Shown piece after piece: positions 10,614-22,048 of a stretch of 64,000 nt of DNA. The first letter of the stretch is position 1, and each line of letters starts with the position of its first letter. The position numbers were made by a program, and so were the translations under genes. The notes below the pieces were generated by a model, which made no database searches, was not told the origin of the DNA, and saw only the letters and a program-made list of their open reading frames with translations. The stretch is from Holacanthus passer (Eukaryota > Chordata > Actinopteri > Pomacanthidae), in NCBI GenBank assembly GCA_025331565.1, contig JAFREQ010000049.1, forward strand, positions 833,501 through 897,500. The letters run 5' to 3'.

Positions 10614-13600
10614 CTGTGGACAAATTACACACAAAAGTCAGATAGCTATAAACACCCTGACCTTCTACTTTGCCATGTTTTTGTTTAATACTAGGCTACT
10701 GTCACTGAAGCTCAACACTTCCTGTGGATGTTTCATAATACAAGCATACCAGAAAAGCTAAGGAAATGCCTTCTGAGCCACTTCAAGGCTTTTCGTGTGA
10801 AACATCTGAGCAGGAAATGTTTAAGATTCAAAAGATGCAAAAAAGGCAAAATAGAAGCTATAGAAAGTAATTTGTGAATTAGAACAGTATTAGTGTTAAC
10901 AAAATAAAGTGTTTTCGACAGAGTGATGCACTGTTTTGTGCAGATGGAATTAGTGTTGTGGAAATGGACATACAGAATTTATAAAGCCAACGGGTAAACA
11001 CAGAGGAAGTGTTCAGTTTCAGGCTTCAACAGCAAATTAACATACAGTGGGAGCACATCAGAAAACACATTTAATGAGCTCCTTTGTAGTTACCAAATAA
11101 AGGAGGAACAATAAATGTGGCATTGTGATTTACCTGTCATCTGCTGGTCAGGGCTACATCTTTTTTAATATAAATATTAAGGTCACTTGCTGTTTCCTGA
11201 TCTTCAATTTTGTGATGAATGACAAAATTTTAGGGACTGCTTATTTTGGAGTAATGGAATATAAGCTGATATATACTTATTAGATTTTATTTCACCTTAG
11301 TTAAAAATCCATTCTGCTTAAGGCTCTTGCAGTAAACACTACACAAACATGTTGATTTCCTCACCCTCATCCTTGAACTTGTCAGCAGTTTCTGATGCCT
11401 TGTCCTTAATGTTCTTCACCATGTCATCAATCTTGGCCTCATTCTTGAGGAAAAATGGTCGAATGATGCGGTTATAAATCTGGACTGATCCATTAGAGGG
11501 AGTCGGAGCCATGCACCACACCAAGAAGGCGCACTGGAAAAGAAGACAGGAGCTCTCTCATCAAATTAGAACACGGCACAGACATCATAGTTACCTCAGG
11601 TACCTAGTCTCATTTTAAAGCTGTCAATCACTCTACTTTAAAGACACTCAAGTACAACAAAGTGTGTGCTGGAAGAAACAATTTTGTGAAGCAAGGCATT
11701 ATTAATAGGAAGAAGAGGAAGATGAAAATGAGAAATACAGGAGGGTCCATCAGCAGAATTATCCAGACCAAAATTCATTATTCATTCATCATTAAATTTT
11801 GAAATCATGTGTCTCTAATTTAACAGTAAAACCACCAGTGCTGCAATGTCCAAATAGGGATTAGCATGGCATTGTTTATTTTGCATCATCCAGTCATGAT
11901 CTTGCTGAGGTAGCTACTAAGGGAGGAAGCATACTATTACCTAGGCCAGGGTAGCAAGTAAAGGCAGACTTTAAACTGGTGTCAAAAATGATTTTATGAA
12001 GACAAAATTCTGAGAATTTGTGTACTTCATCTAAAAACACAGAGATGTCTGAATTTTATTTATTTTTGAACAAAGATTGATTGACATGAATAATAACATA
12101 TAAGCTGAACATGTAATAAACTGCCCTTCTGGTTGTTGATTATTGTTGGTCCTAAAACCAGCTTACAGGTGTGCTAACAACTAGATTGATGTGGTAGCAG
12201 TATTAAGTGTGGGTTAAGTGCACCGTACTGTTGATATTTTTCTGACACTTGCTGCTACCTGGCAGCATGTGAACGCACACTTGCTCGAGAGTGCAAGTAT
12301 GGGTACGGGGATGGACCCACAATTAAGTTCCTAAGTTCCTGGAGAGCAGGACCTGAGGTTATAGGCTGTTGTTTCTGCTCTGGTCAGTTAGGGAGGAGCA
12401 CCATGAGCAGTGTTAGCAGCAGGCTAGCAGCTGTGTTTTGATGTTGAGGTGTCCAAAATACAAGTGCTGAATTCATTCCTTTATATTAATATTGAGAACG
12501 CTTTCATTGCATTTGTCCTTGTTTAACGCCGTGTTATATTCAGCTGTGATGCTACATTGGACTTCGTCTATAGTGGTGGGTTTACAGTAGCCTACAGCTA
12601 CCATGGCTGCACATTATAAATGATTGAAATGTCAAATCCTGTTATTATGTGTCTGAAAATTAAAATAAACACGAGAAAACAAGAGCCTCAATGCTGTGAC
12701 AGGATATATATTTTTGAGGCAGTTTCTTTCACACAGTGTCTCAAATATCCTGTCTGTCAGTCCTCTGTGAAGATCAAGATTAACACATATTGTACAACCC
12801 CTAAAGCAAGCACAGGCTCTCTGCATTACTGGCTGTTGGTGAAACTGCTGACAGAGCTCTCAGCACTAACATATCCTATATAATCAGTACAGTGTGCTCC
12901 GCCCTCAATGTGTTGATTAGTTTACTCTGCTAAAAAGAACTAACAGAAAACACCCACGTTTGCTAGGGAGGTATTGGCTCACAGGTAAAATATCTGAGTC
13001 AGGAGCTGCACACTCAACTCAGATTGAGTCTTTTTATTTCTAGTTTTACGAGCCAATGTTTCAGCACATTTGCAGACACACAAACAAGCATGACAGATCC
13101 AAGCTGGATTACCTTTCCAATATAGTAGAATGGGAACCAGGAGAGGAAGATATCAGCGAAAAACTCAGCCACACTGAAGACTCCATACACCACCCAGTAG
13201 GTCAGCCATTTAGTGTCATCATCTTTGGTTGCACTTTCAATGGCCTTAATCCTGGAAAGAGAGAGGAACAAGAGCTAAAATGTCATCAGGTCCAGTATGT
13301 GGTCATCTCATTCTATCTCCCATCCCTCATTCGTTTTCTCCCCTTCCTTTCTTTTTTTGATCTACTTCTTTCATTTATCTCTCTCCTTAAAGCTATATCA
13401 TGCATTATTTCATATTTCTTTCCAGGGCACCCCTGACTAATGAGTTTGTTATAGTACAATTTTGCACATTTCACAGATTTTCCAACATCTATAAAATGAG
13501 ACTGATATGAGTTGATGCCTTCTCAATACAACTTTGTAAATGATGAAATATTTTATCAGCACCTTCCAACATGATTTAACAGGTTTAACTGTACCATGCA

Positions 13601-16600
13601 GCACTCATCTGAGTGTTGTCTGACTTGTCTGAAGTGACAGTTCTGGTTAGGGAAAGATAGCCATGGATTTAAAAAAACCCCTAAAGGACAGTTGATGGGA
13701 GACAGGAACCAAAACGCACGCTCTGCTGTTAAAGACACACCCTTAGAACACACAACCATCCCCAACCATCCAGCCCATCCTCTTCTTTCAGGGCTTCTGT
13801 GGCCAAATGACGACATCATGCAGCTGCCACTTTTGCCGCTAAATGTACACATTTGTCAGTGCTGTTTTCTGTTGAGGACATTCTCTGCTTATATCTACAG
13901 GTTATCTGTCTTATAACCTTGCAGAGATCCAAAGAGTCAATATTTTCAGACACTGAAGCTCTTTCTAATGTACAGTGTGATGTATATGTAAATGTAAATG
14001 TTACATCCATTTGTGCCGATACATAAGATGTATTATATCTCTTGGATTTAATTTGCCCTAAACATCATTTTAACTTCCTCCAGTGTCAACTGCAGTAATG
14101 TCAGCATGTCACTAGTTTGAGGACCAAATGAAAAAGCTGAGCTTGTGGCTCTGTCTAATAGGCTGCCACAGTGACCTGTTGATTGATTTGACCCTCCTCT
14201 GAGTCCCACTGCCGACCTCCCTGTGGTCAAACAGGGGCATGTCACTCTGTGTCTGATCCACTGATCCTCTGCACAAACTAAAGCAACTTCCTGCCTCTGT
14301 CCACTACCCTCTTTTCTCTCCATGTATTTTGAAGACCTCAAGTCACTGCACTGACAAGTAATATATCATCAGCGTCTGTATCTGTCCTCTACTGTGAATC
14401 TGTAAGAAAGACATTTTCCACCACCTTTGCTGTAAATGTAAATAAATACAATATTACATACAACAACCAAACAAAAGCTACTTTCATGGCGCTAGCAACA
14501 TTCAGTTGCTAGCATACTCTGCATTAGCATTAGCACATTTAGTAACCAAGCAAACAGCATTACACTGCTGAAAAAATAGGGCATGCTGAATCATGTGTGA
14601 TGAATCATCTGATCATGATTCATCATTGTGTGATTCTGGCAACAAGAGCAAACAAGCACTTGAGGGATAAGTGCAGCAATTATGGAATCAAGCTGTATAA
14701 TGTAATAATAAATTACTAAGTGAGTAAATGTATTCATGATAAAAATAATTAAAGACTCTGAATTGTATTTCAGTAAAACACTGTACAGAAGTAAACATTA
14801 CTGGCATGTTTCTGTAAATGTAGCAACATTATGTATAGGAAAGATGTAATGACAGCCCTTTTAGACACAGAATTTACCCTGTCAACACATTATCGATTAT
14901 TACTATTTCTATACTAGTTCGTATAGGCTTTGCCTTCTAAAACCTTCTGCTGTGAGAAGCAAAAAAGATGATTATGTGCAAGAGAAGACAAAGAAAGTCC
15001 AGGGCAAAGAGATGAGGGGAGAGAACCCGTAGGAGGAGATTCTGAGGGGCCAAAACATAGACATGCGGGAAGAGGAGGAGAAAGGGCAGGAGGAGACAAT
15101 GAAGGACCAAGACACAGAGATGCAAGAAAAGGAAAACAGGCAGGAGGAGACAAGACAGGATACAGAAACGAGAGAGAAATAAGAGAGAAAGCGAGAAAGA
15201 GGTACACGGAGCAAGGAGAAGAAAGACCACTGTCCTGGGATGGACTGGCTGTGCTTTGAGGAAGACAAGAAAGGCTTTGTTAGACAGGTTGGTGCTACAT
15301 CTGAAACACTATAAAGAAGACACCACATAACACATAGGCACAGATATGACATGACTGGCACCATAAACGTTAAAAAATACACTGCCAAAACATAAAAACT
15401 TGAATGCTCACATCTGCCACTAAGTGCCACTAAGCAAACAAAACTCCAATTAATTCAAATACAATGACACAGCACCAGAAAATTAATGACAAAACTGAAA
15501 CAAAGATATGCTAATCATGTGATATCTCATAAGCTGGGGGTCACCTGCCATGTCCTGCTGCATATTTTCCAGCATATTACTGAAAACATCAGAGACCAAC
15601 TTCAAGGTCTTAAGAAATTTGAGCCTCCCTACTGTTCAATGGAAGCACAGGCAAAGGAACATCAGATAAAGAAGTGATAAGCATCAAGGCTTGTTAAAAA
15701 TGGCTCCCCCAGAATCAGACTACTTGGGTAAGAATAATGTCGACCAGCAATTTTATGGTTATTCTTGGGGACAGTGACAGCAGAAAAAGGCAGGAAAGTT
15801 AGAGTATTGCAGAGCCAAAGGCTTGTCATGCTGATGGGATTTTTGAGGCCATAAAGCAGAAGTGTTCGTTTAAATGAGGTTAATTCAGGACCTGGATGAT
15901 ATCCTTATGATATCTCTATAGAGTCAGTGAGCTGAACACACTGGATTTTTGTATGTAATTTCAAAGGTCACAATATATCTTAAAATATTTCTCTAGTAGC
16001 TTATTATATTTCACTGTCATCAGTGCTGTATTTATACCTTGTTACCATATCCAGATTTATCTTAGTTTTAATCTACCATACATGCTCCGCTGTAGCCACT
16101 CAACAATCATCAGGAGCATCAGTGTAATATTATAGAGGCTGTCAGTCTGTGTGTCCTGTCGGGAGACTTTCCATGTAACAGTACAAATGGGAGAATATAC
16201 ACGACAACACAGCATTATTGGCCTTTATCACCAGATTACTGCTGTGAAACAAGAGGTCTGAGAGGTGTCTCTAATATTTTGTCCACCCCATTAATATATT
16301 GATGAGAGTAGATTATTAGAAACACCTCTCAGTATAAAGCTATGCAGTTCAATAGTATCATAAACTATTTCAGAAAGTCTTAGAATGGCAACTCTAGAGC
16401 TCTCAGTCAAGTTTAGTGTTTTTTTTGACAATGTTCAACCTTTAATTGCCATGCATGCTATTTACTTCAAAATTCACCATGAAAGTGAAAAGGGCCAATT
16501 TGAAACCAGTTCTTTTTAGAACTTTATGCTGTTTGTTACAAATGTTATTATCCACAATACTGTTTCTACATCAAGGCAAGCCTGGGCACCTCACCCACAA

Positions 16601-19600
16601 TGGGCCAACAGGTTTGGGTTTAACTTGAAGCCTTTAGTGATGTAACATCAAAGGGCAGGGTTGTAGTACATAAATCTACTCAGGTTCAGACAAATTCCAA
16701 ATCTGAGCATAACTGCAAATCAAAAAGGGAAATGCACTTGGGTCTAGACTAAGTCTGAAATGGGATCAAGTTAAAAAGCCACTGAAAATTGCATATGTTA
16801 GTTGTAGTAATGTAACATGTATTTTAGAGCATTCTTATGTAGGCCCGCAAATGTGTATGTAGGCATGCAAATGAGTTGGATCTGTGATTGAAAGTCCAGG
16901 AGAAGCTGTAAAATGTATTACTAAGTTATAGGCATGGAAGCTATTTTCATTCATATGAGAGATCTGCTTGGTAGAAGACAGGAAGGAGCTGTTTACTAAT
17001 CACTCATCAGTTTTTGATTTGCCTGAGGACAGTGTAAGAACAGTCTGCAGGATGCCATATGGATTGAATTTCATACTCTGGCCATTAGATCTTCTGAATT
17101 CAATCACCAAGCTCTTTATTAAGCTAACTGCATTACTTACCTGCTATTTCTTCACATTTAAAAATGGAGTTGTAGGAAAAGAACTTGTACTCAGAAAGAA
17201 CTTGTACTTAAAAGGGTACAATGCAATGCAAACCTTTCGACCTTTCTTCCTTGTTGGTGTGTCTAAACTGTGTCTCCTTCTGTCTAAAGCTTTGTGGGGC
17301 CAAGAATGGGAGTCTGCAGCAACAGGAATTGTTTCTGAAGACTCCAACTGGCCTGGAGGCTGGCAGCAGGTAAAGGTAGGCTAGCAGGTAAATTGGAGGA
17401 GTGAGGGAAACAGGAGCCACGGGAGTCAGGAGCAAGTGTCGCCCAAACAACTGATAGGAAACCAGGAGCAGGAGTCGGCCGAACCACCAATAGGGAACCA
17501 GGAGCAAGTGTCTGCCAGGCCCAACTCAGGAACTGATGTGGTATCGACTAGCCAAGCAACAGACTCAGGAACAGAAGCAGACATGGCCATGGCTGACCAG
17601 TGACTGCTGCAGTCCAGGAGCTGGTGTTGCCTGGGTTGTCAACTGGGAACCAGGAGCAAAAGTCCACCATGGACCACTGTTGGACCACTGCCAGGGTCCC
17701 AGGAGTAGGTCTTGGCCACACTGCCGACTGGGAACCAAGAGCAGGTGTTGGCCGTACCACCAATGGGGAACCAGGAAAAGGTGTCAGTCACACCGCCGAC
17801 TGGGAGCCAAGAGCAGGTGGTGGCCGGACTGCAGACAGAGAACCAGGATCAGGTGTCGGCTGGGCCACTGACGGGAAACCAGGAGCAGGCGTCGGCTGGA
17901 CCGCAGACAGAGAACCAGGAGCAAGTGTCGGCCAGACTGACTCAACAGACAAAGCAGCTGAAGCTCGGGGTCACTGGGCAGCTTAGGTGATCAATGTCAC
18001 CATTTCCTTCCAGAGGCAGGATGACTAGTCAGCTCTGGGGCAGGTGCAGACTCGAGCTAGCTGACTAGGAGGCAGACTGGTAGAGGCTAGCAAGCCTACA
18101 AGTCCAGACTGGAATCTCCCAGGCTGGATGCTAGCTGATAGCTGGGAACCTGCGGCTTGGGCTTATAGTTGGAACCTGGTGCTGATCTTAGGAAGAACAA
18201 GATGAAGAGGAGTGTACAACCAACTGGGCAAATTCAGAATCCTACTTCCAGAAATGAGTGAGGACTCTCAGGTCTGCTTCCTGTGTCTGCTGTGTCCATG
18301 TCTGGCCAGTTCATACTGCAAGCAAAGTAGCAGGATTGGAGACTAGACCCAAATGCAGACCACAGATGCAGGACTGGAGCAATGAATGATTTATTAACAA
18401 AACGGAAATGCACATCAGCTTTATGGTATGGTCACACAGGCAAGGGTCAGAACCAGAAGGCACTCCAACACAAGCAATAAGGGGTAGGCAGGCATCCAAA
18501 ATCCAACAAACAGACAAGGTCCAAGGAAACAAAGCAAAAATCCAAAAACTCGAGGCGAACATGAGCACTAAACACTAAGAACTGGATGTAATGCTTGAGA
18601 CGGTAGAAAGACGAACTGGCACAGAGTGAAGGGAATACGCACACTAAGAACACAAGGAGGGGAGGATAACACGAGAAACCAACCAACAATCCTTAAGGCA
18701 GGAAACACACAAAGGCAGGAAGTAAAGCAAATAAAACACACCCGAGGACATACTCTTACAAAATAAAACAGAGAACAACTAAACTAAAACCCAAAGCCAT
18801 AACAGGAATTGCATAACAGAACTACAAAATGAAAATAACTGCAATGACTGTTTAATGGGGGGTACACAAATTGATTTGAATGTACTTGAAATTATCATAT
18901 CCTTTCTGAGCAAGCAAATGGAAAGGGTACAACTCAAGGAAATCCAACCTTTTGTACAAAGGTGTTAAATTACTCAATGCCACAAATTTGCTTACATGAC
19001 TGCTGACCTAGAAATAGTGCAAAATCTTAAATGTCTATTCTTCATTTTATATGTCATAGCTTCTTGTGTTTTTTAAATGTTTCTGAATACTCAAACTTTC
19101 TGATCATTTTAGTTTCTTTTTTTAACTTTAATTATTGCTTATTTTGTTATATTTAATGTAAAAGAGAAACACTAAGATTTGAAAGTACTTGAATATATAT
19201 CGTGTCAGTGCCACATCATTTCTCAAACTCAAACACCGAAACGGAAGGAAACAGAGTGGTTGTGGTTACTGATCAGGCTGACTTTCTTCAGCCTGTTTGA
19301 GAGCACAACTCAATAAGAATACTAAGACAGGAAATGTTGATCATAATTAACATTTTTATCTCAGCTTCCCAAAATAATGATCTGATCATTACATTAGCTA
19401 AAGATATCAATAAGTCGCATTAGCTGAGGATAATCCTGGTCTATATTTATATTAGTTTCATCATCATCATAACCTCAAGACAAAGAGGTGTCCAGGAAGA
19501 AAACAGTAGAATGGAAGGAGGACTATTTCATCATAATTACTGTGTCATAACTTCAGTTAATGAGAGGATTACATTGTTTTCCCTGTGTGTGTCTTAAAAA

Positions 19601-20648
19601 TGGATGTAACAACAAAAAAATTATTATTTGAGAAAATGATATGATTAAGTCATGATCACAAGACTATCAGAGGGAAACTAAATTTAGGAGTAATGAGTGC
19701 TGCTACTCAGCGTGTCAAAACGACACAATAAAATGTCTTTTCTGTGGCTCTGGAGGAGCTTCCTCGAGTCTCAGAAAACAACCCTGATAATAAGTGGCCG
19801 CAATGGTGGGGGGAAAAATCATTGAAAAGCCTATCAAGATATCAATATTTTAAATTTGTAAGTTAGGTAAGTGGTCTCCCTCTCTCTCTCTCTCTCTCTG
19901 TGTATGTGTGTGTGCCTGTTTTTCTATCCCGGTGGGGACTTGAACATGACTACACACCAACCCATGGGGACATCCTGTCACCGTGGGGACAAAATTGAGG
20001 TCCCCATGGGTCCAGAAGGCTTTTCAGGGTGAAGAGGTAGGGTTATGAAGGGGCTAGGGAATGCATTGTGTCAATGGAGTGTCCCCATGGGGATAGTGAA
20101 ACAAACGTGTGTGTGTATGTGTGTGTGTGTGTTGGGTGGGGATGCTGGCCAGGAACCCTTCCTGAACACAACAGTGGTGCTTTAAGAATAATACACTCAC
20201 GATATGTATGCTGGGTAAAGAAAGCCGATGAGGTTACACAGCAGGGAGGCTCCGTAACCGATGACCAAGTACACTGCGATGATCCCGACGACAGCTGGAA
20301 CAAATCACACCACGTTTGTCACGCTTTTTTTTACACAGACATACTGAATTGAGCATATTATATTAGAATGAATGTAATAATGTCTGCCACTAACACTGAT
20401 CAAAGCCATATGTCGCGTGTTTAGTTAGCCTATGAGCAAAGGTAAAAGCAGCTGCCTGTGCCACGCACTAACTCCGTCATCTCTGTGATGACACGGTCTC
20501 TCTCTGATTCCATCCCATGTCAACACTCACCGAAAGCGATGTACGTCCTGCTCACTCCAGTCTTTGCCTCGATTTTTGCCAGTACGTCTGTCATGAGATT
20601 CTTTTCATGGAGAAACTTTTCAAATCTGTCTTTGAGCCCCTGCGCCAT
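10564..20648 (-). CDS. REEP5: Receptor expression-enhancing protein 5 (REEP5), 5 coding exons
   Basis: REEP5 is a DP1/Yop1p-family hairpin membrane protein that shapes and stabilises tubular ER. Coding exons on the minus strand are 20648-20531, 20294-20201, 13251-13113, 11533-11365 and 10613-10564. All introns are GT..AG, and the joined frame is 570 nt, giving 189 aa, the same length as human REEP5 (recalled). It reads MAQGLKDRFEKFLHEKN at the start. Residues 40-71 form the first hydrophobic hairpin (IGYGASLLCNLIGFLYPAY). 'DDTKWLTYWVVYGVFSVAEF' and 'SWFPFYY' mark the TB2/DP1/HVA22 domain, 'CMAPTPSNG' and 'IIRPFFLKNEAKID' the amphipathic region, and a lysine-rich tail follows ending KKSS. The start is the first ATG in the CpG-containing exon. 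REEP6 is the main alternative, but wording and length favour REEP5. Intron 2 (6.9 kb) is full of repeats. Confidence 0.95.
11365..11533 (-). CDS. REEP5: REEP5 coding exon 4
   Basis: It encodes residues 118-173: the end of the second hairpin (CAFLVWCMAPTPSNG) and the conserved IYNRIIRPFFLK amphipathic segment, then a charged stretch. Acceptor TCTTTTCCAG, donor GTGAGG. Confidence 0.94.
13113..13251 (-). CDS. REEP5: REEP5 coding exon 3
   Basis: It encodes residues 71-117, the core of the TB2/DP1/HVA22 domain (IKAIES, TKWLTYWVVYGVFS, SWFPFYY). Acceptor TCTTTCCAG, donor GTAATC. Confidence 0.95.
14985..15175. repeat. 54-57-bp purine-rich tandem repeat in REEP5 intron 2
   Basis: Units start AGGAGGAGA at 15031 (57 bp), 15088 (54 bp) and 15142 (partial). 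Each carries CCAAaACAyAGAnATGC. A more diverged unit precedes them. The whole stretch to about 15215 is strongly purine-biased on the plus strand. Because the period is near a multiple of 3, long minus-strand frames with an 18-19-residue 'SPP...CLGPS' repeat appear; these look like a by-product. Confidence 0.75.
15216..17399. other. REEP5 intron 2, nothing recognised
   Basis: There is no exon, RNA or clear repeat. A 138-codon plus-strand frame at 16968-17384 has no domain, splice or start context that supports it. Confidence 0.4.
17400..17945 (-). repeat. 36-bp minisatellite in REEP5 intron 2
   Basis: The repeated unit is about 36 bp, e.g. GGGAACCAGGAGCAGGTGTC followed by GGCCGAACCACCAATA. 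It is clearest at 17450-17520 and 17720-17935, with diverged copies between. Because 36 is a multiple of 3, a 12-residue peptide repeats in every open frame: on the minus strand as PTPALGSQSAVW-like units, on the plus strand as TGNQEQVSAGPP-like units. Adjacent sequence (17946-18250) shares wording with the element at 8.87-9.7 kb. Confidence 0.85.
17946..18800 (-). repeat. Dispersed repeat flanking the minisatellite
   Basis: Read on the minus strand, 18800-18310 resembles the non-coding 5' part of dispersed fish retroelements: 'TTAATAAATCATTCATTGCT', then 'CTGCATTTGGGTC', then a start-like CATGGACACAGCAGAC at about 18300. The tandem repeat would then lie in a degenerate reading region downstream. 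The class (possibly LTR) is uncertain, and no protease, RT or integrase motif is visible. Confidence 0.45.
18895..19140 (+). mobile_element. Terminal fragment of the 1.3-kb Tc1 family
   Basis: The text 'tacaactcaaggaaatccaa', 'cttttgtacaaa', 'gccacaaatttgctta' and 'gctgacctagaaat' matches 1971-2070 with few changes. Only the 3' part of the element is present here. Confidence 0.65.
19876..20145. repeat. CT/GT microsatellites and GTGGGGAC-type fish repeat
   Basis: (CT)n at 19876-19900 runs into (GT)n. A repeat follows with 'ggtggggact', 'aggtccccatgg', 'tgtccccatgggga' and 'tagtgaaac', ending in a second (GT)n at about 20107-20132. This arrangement is a familiar dispersed teleost repeat. It lies about 55 bp from REEP5 exon 2. 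Confidence 0.65.
20201..20294 (-). CDS. REEP5: REEP5 coding exon 2
   Basis: It encodes residues 40-71, the first membrane hairpin (VVGIIAVYLVIGYGASLLC, then NLIGFLYPAYI). Acceptor TTCCAG, donor GTGAGT. Confidence 0.95.
20531..20648 (-). CDS. REEP5: REEP5 coding exon 1
   Basis: It encodes residues 1-39 plus one base of codon 40: MAQGLKDRF, then FLHEKNLMTDVLAKIEAKTG, the conserved amphipathic N-terminus. The ATG context is GCGCCATGGCG read in part on the minus strand, a good Kozak fit. Donor GTGAGT at 20530. Confidence 0.94.
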
Positions 20649-20830
20649 GGCTGCACTTCCTTATTTAGCGGTGCTGATGAATCAGGAAAATGATCTGAAT
20701 CAAAGTGCGACAGCCCCACAGCCCGACACACCGCCGTCCTCAGAGGCAGAGGCAGGCAGGATGTACAACACAGCCTCCGAGGGCAGACTTCAAAATAAAA
20801 GCACCGGCTTTCGAGAGCTAGATAGACCCA
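20649..20830 (-). promoter_or_regulatory. REEP5: REEP5 5' UTR / proximal promoter
   Basis: The 180 bp upstream of the ATG are richer in CpG than the surroundings. A minus-strand GCTTTTATTTTG near 20795 is a weak TATA-like match. The transcription start cannot be fixed from sequence alone. Confidence 0.5.
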
Positions 20831-20879
20831 AACTGGGACTTTAAAGCTGTGAATTTGAGTGATAGTCATTTGGTGAATT

Positions 20880-21162
20880 TAAATGTAGATTGGTCATCTT
20901 GTTGTTTGCTTTCCTTATCCCACAGCTCACAAATATTTGGTCATTTTACCTGACATATGACTTAAACTATACAATGTCCTGTCCTGCCTATAGTGTGTAT
21001 ATTGTTTCCATATTTTATATATTTCCTCTAGTTAAATTGTTAATACTTTTTGTGTTTACTTTACTGATCCTCTTTTCTATTCTACTGTCCTCTTTGCTGC
21101 TGTACACTTAAAATTTCCCCATTGTGCGACTAATAAAGAAATATCTTATCTTATCTTATATA
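20880..21162 (+). mobile_element. LINE 3' UTR with TATCT tail
   Basis: An AT-rich UTR ends in 'aaaatttccccattgtgcga', 'ctaataaag' and a (ATCTT)n tail at 21143-21160. It is one of five copies of this tail family. Confidence 0.7.
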
Positions 21163-21339
21163 GTTTGCAAGCTGGGTTCAAACTCTTTGCACTGAAGAGA
21201 AAGAAGCAGCTCAATCGGCCAAAATTAAAGCTAGAGCTACTTTAAAGCTTCACAAAGGCAAACAAAATCACTTTAGCTAGTTCAGTTCTTCTTAAATAAG
21301 TGATTGCTTGCTCATTTAAAGCTCCGCCATTTGCCCCCC

Positions 21340-21975
21340 CGTCTTTGGAACAAAACTTGGTAGGTATATTGAGGAGAAAGTACAGGATGTCTCCAGTGAG
21401 TTTAATCATGATTGCTCAAAAGCATCTTGAGTTATAAGCAAATACGTAAAAGGCCACTCGTACTTGCACCAGTTAGTATGGCACATATTTTGGTTGATAC
21501 TTATCCCCAGAGGATGCACACTGAACTTGGTCAAATTCTGTCCATGGGGTTGTCAGATACATGTTTGTGGCATTTGTGCCAACCCCTTTGAGTCAAGCTC
21601 AAAATGCTTCTGTAGACCTACTCCCAAAAATGGCCCGAAGATATCTACCAAGATTTGTGATGATTGGATGAATGGTTAAAGAGTTATGGCTAATTTTCAA
21701 CTAAACCCTTCCAGATTGATTGTTTTTCAACCAATGTTGCTCTTTTATAAGCGAAATGTGTATCTCAGTCCCACATTGCCTTATACCCAATTTGGTGTTG
21801 ATACTATGAAAATCCAAAAAGCAGATTCCGCATTAATGTCTTTACAGTTCATGCAAATTAGCAAAATAATCCATCACAGTGGACTTTTATGGTACCAAAG
21901 GTTATTTTGTAGAAAACATTGAACAGGAAATTTCAAGTTAATCAGACTTATGGTGTGAGGGGCATCTTTTCAAAA
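21340..21975. repeat. Unclassified dispersed repeat-like sequence
   Basis: The style of the text (e.g. 'aacttggtaggtat', 'tgtgatgattggatgaatgg') resembles long dispersed fish repeats. I cannot place a family or find termini. Confidence 0.3.
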
Positions 21976-21987
21976 TTGTATTATTTG

Positions 21988-22048
21988 TAATAATAATAAT
22001 AATAATAACAACAATAATAATGATAGTAGTAATTCTTATTATTATCTA
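21988..22048. repeat. (AAT)n microsatellite
   Basis: A run of TAATAATAATAATAATAATA followed by imperfect copies. Confidence 0.85.

Noticed and set aside
14972..15430. 152-codon minus-strand frame rich in Ser, Leu and Cys
   Set aside because: It is produced by the 54-57-bp tandem repeat, whose period keeps frames open.
16968..17384. 138-codon plus-strand frame in REEP5 intron 2
   Set aside because: No domain, poor start context, overlaps no splice pattern; length is possible by chance in a 64-kb window.
17400..17945. Regular short repeats resembling a CRISPR array
   Set aside because: Units are head-to-tail without unique spacers, and the genome is a vertebrate; this is a minisatellite.
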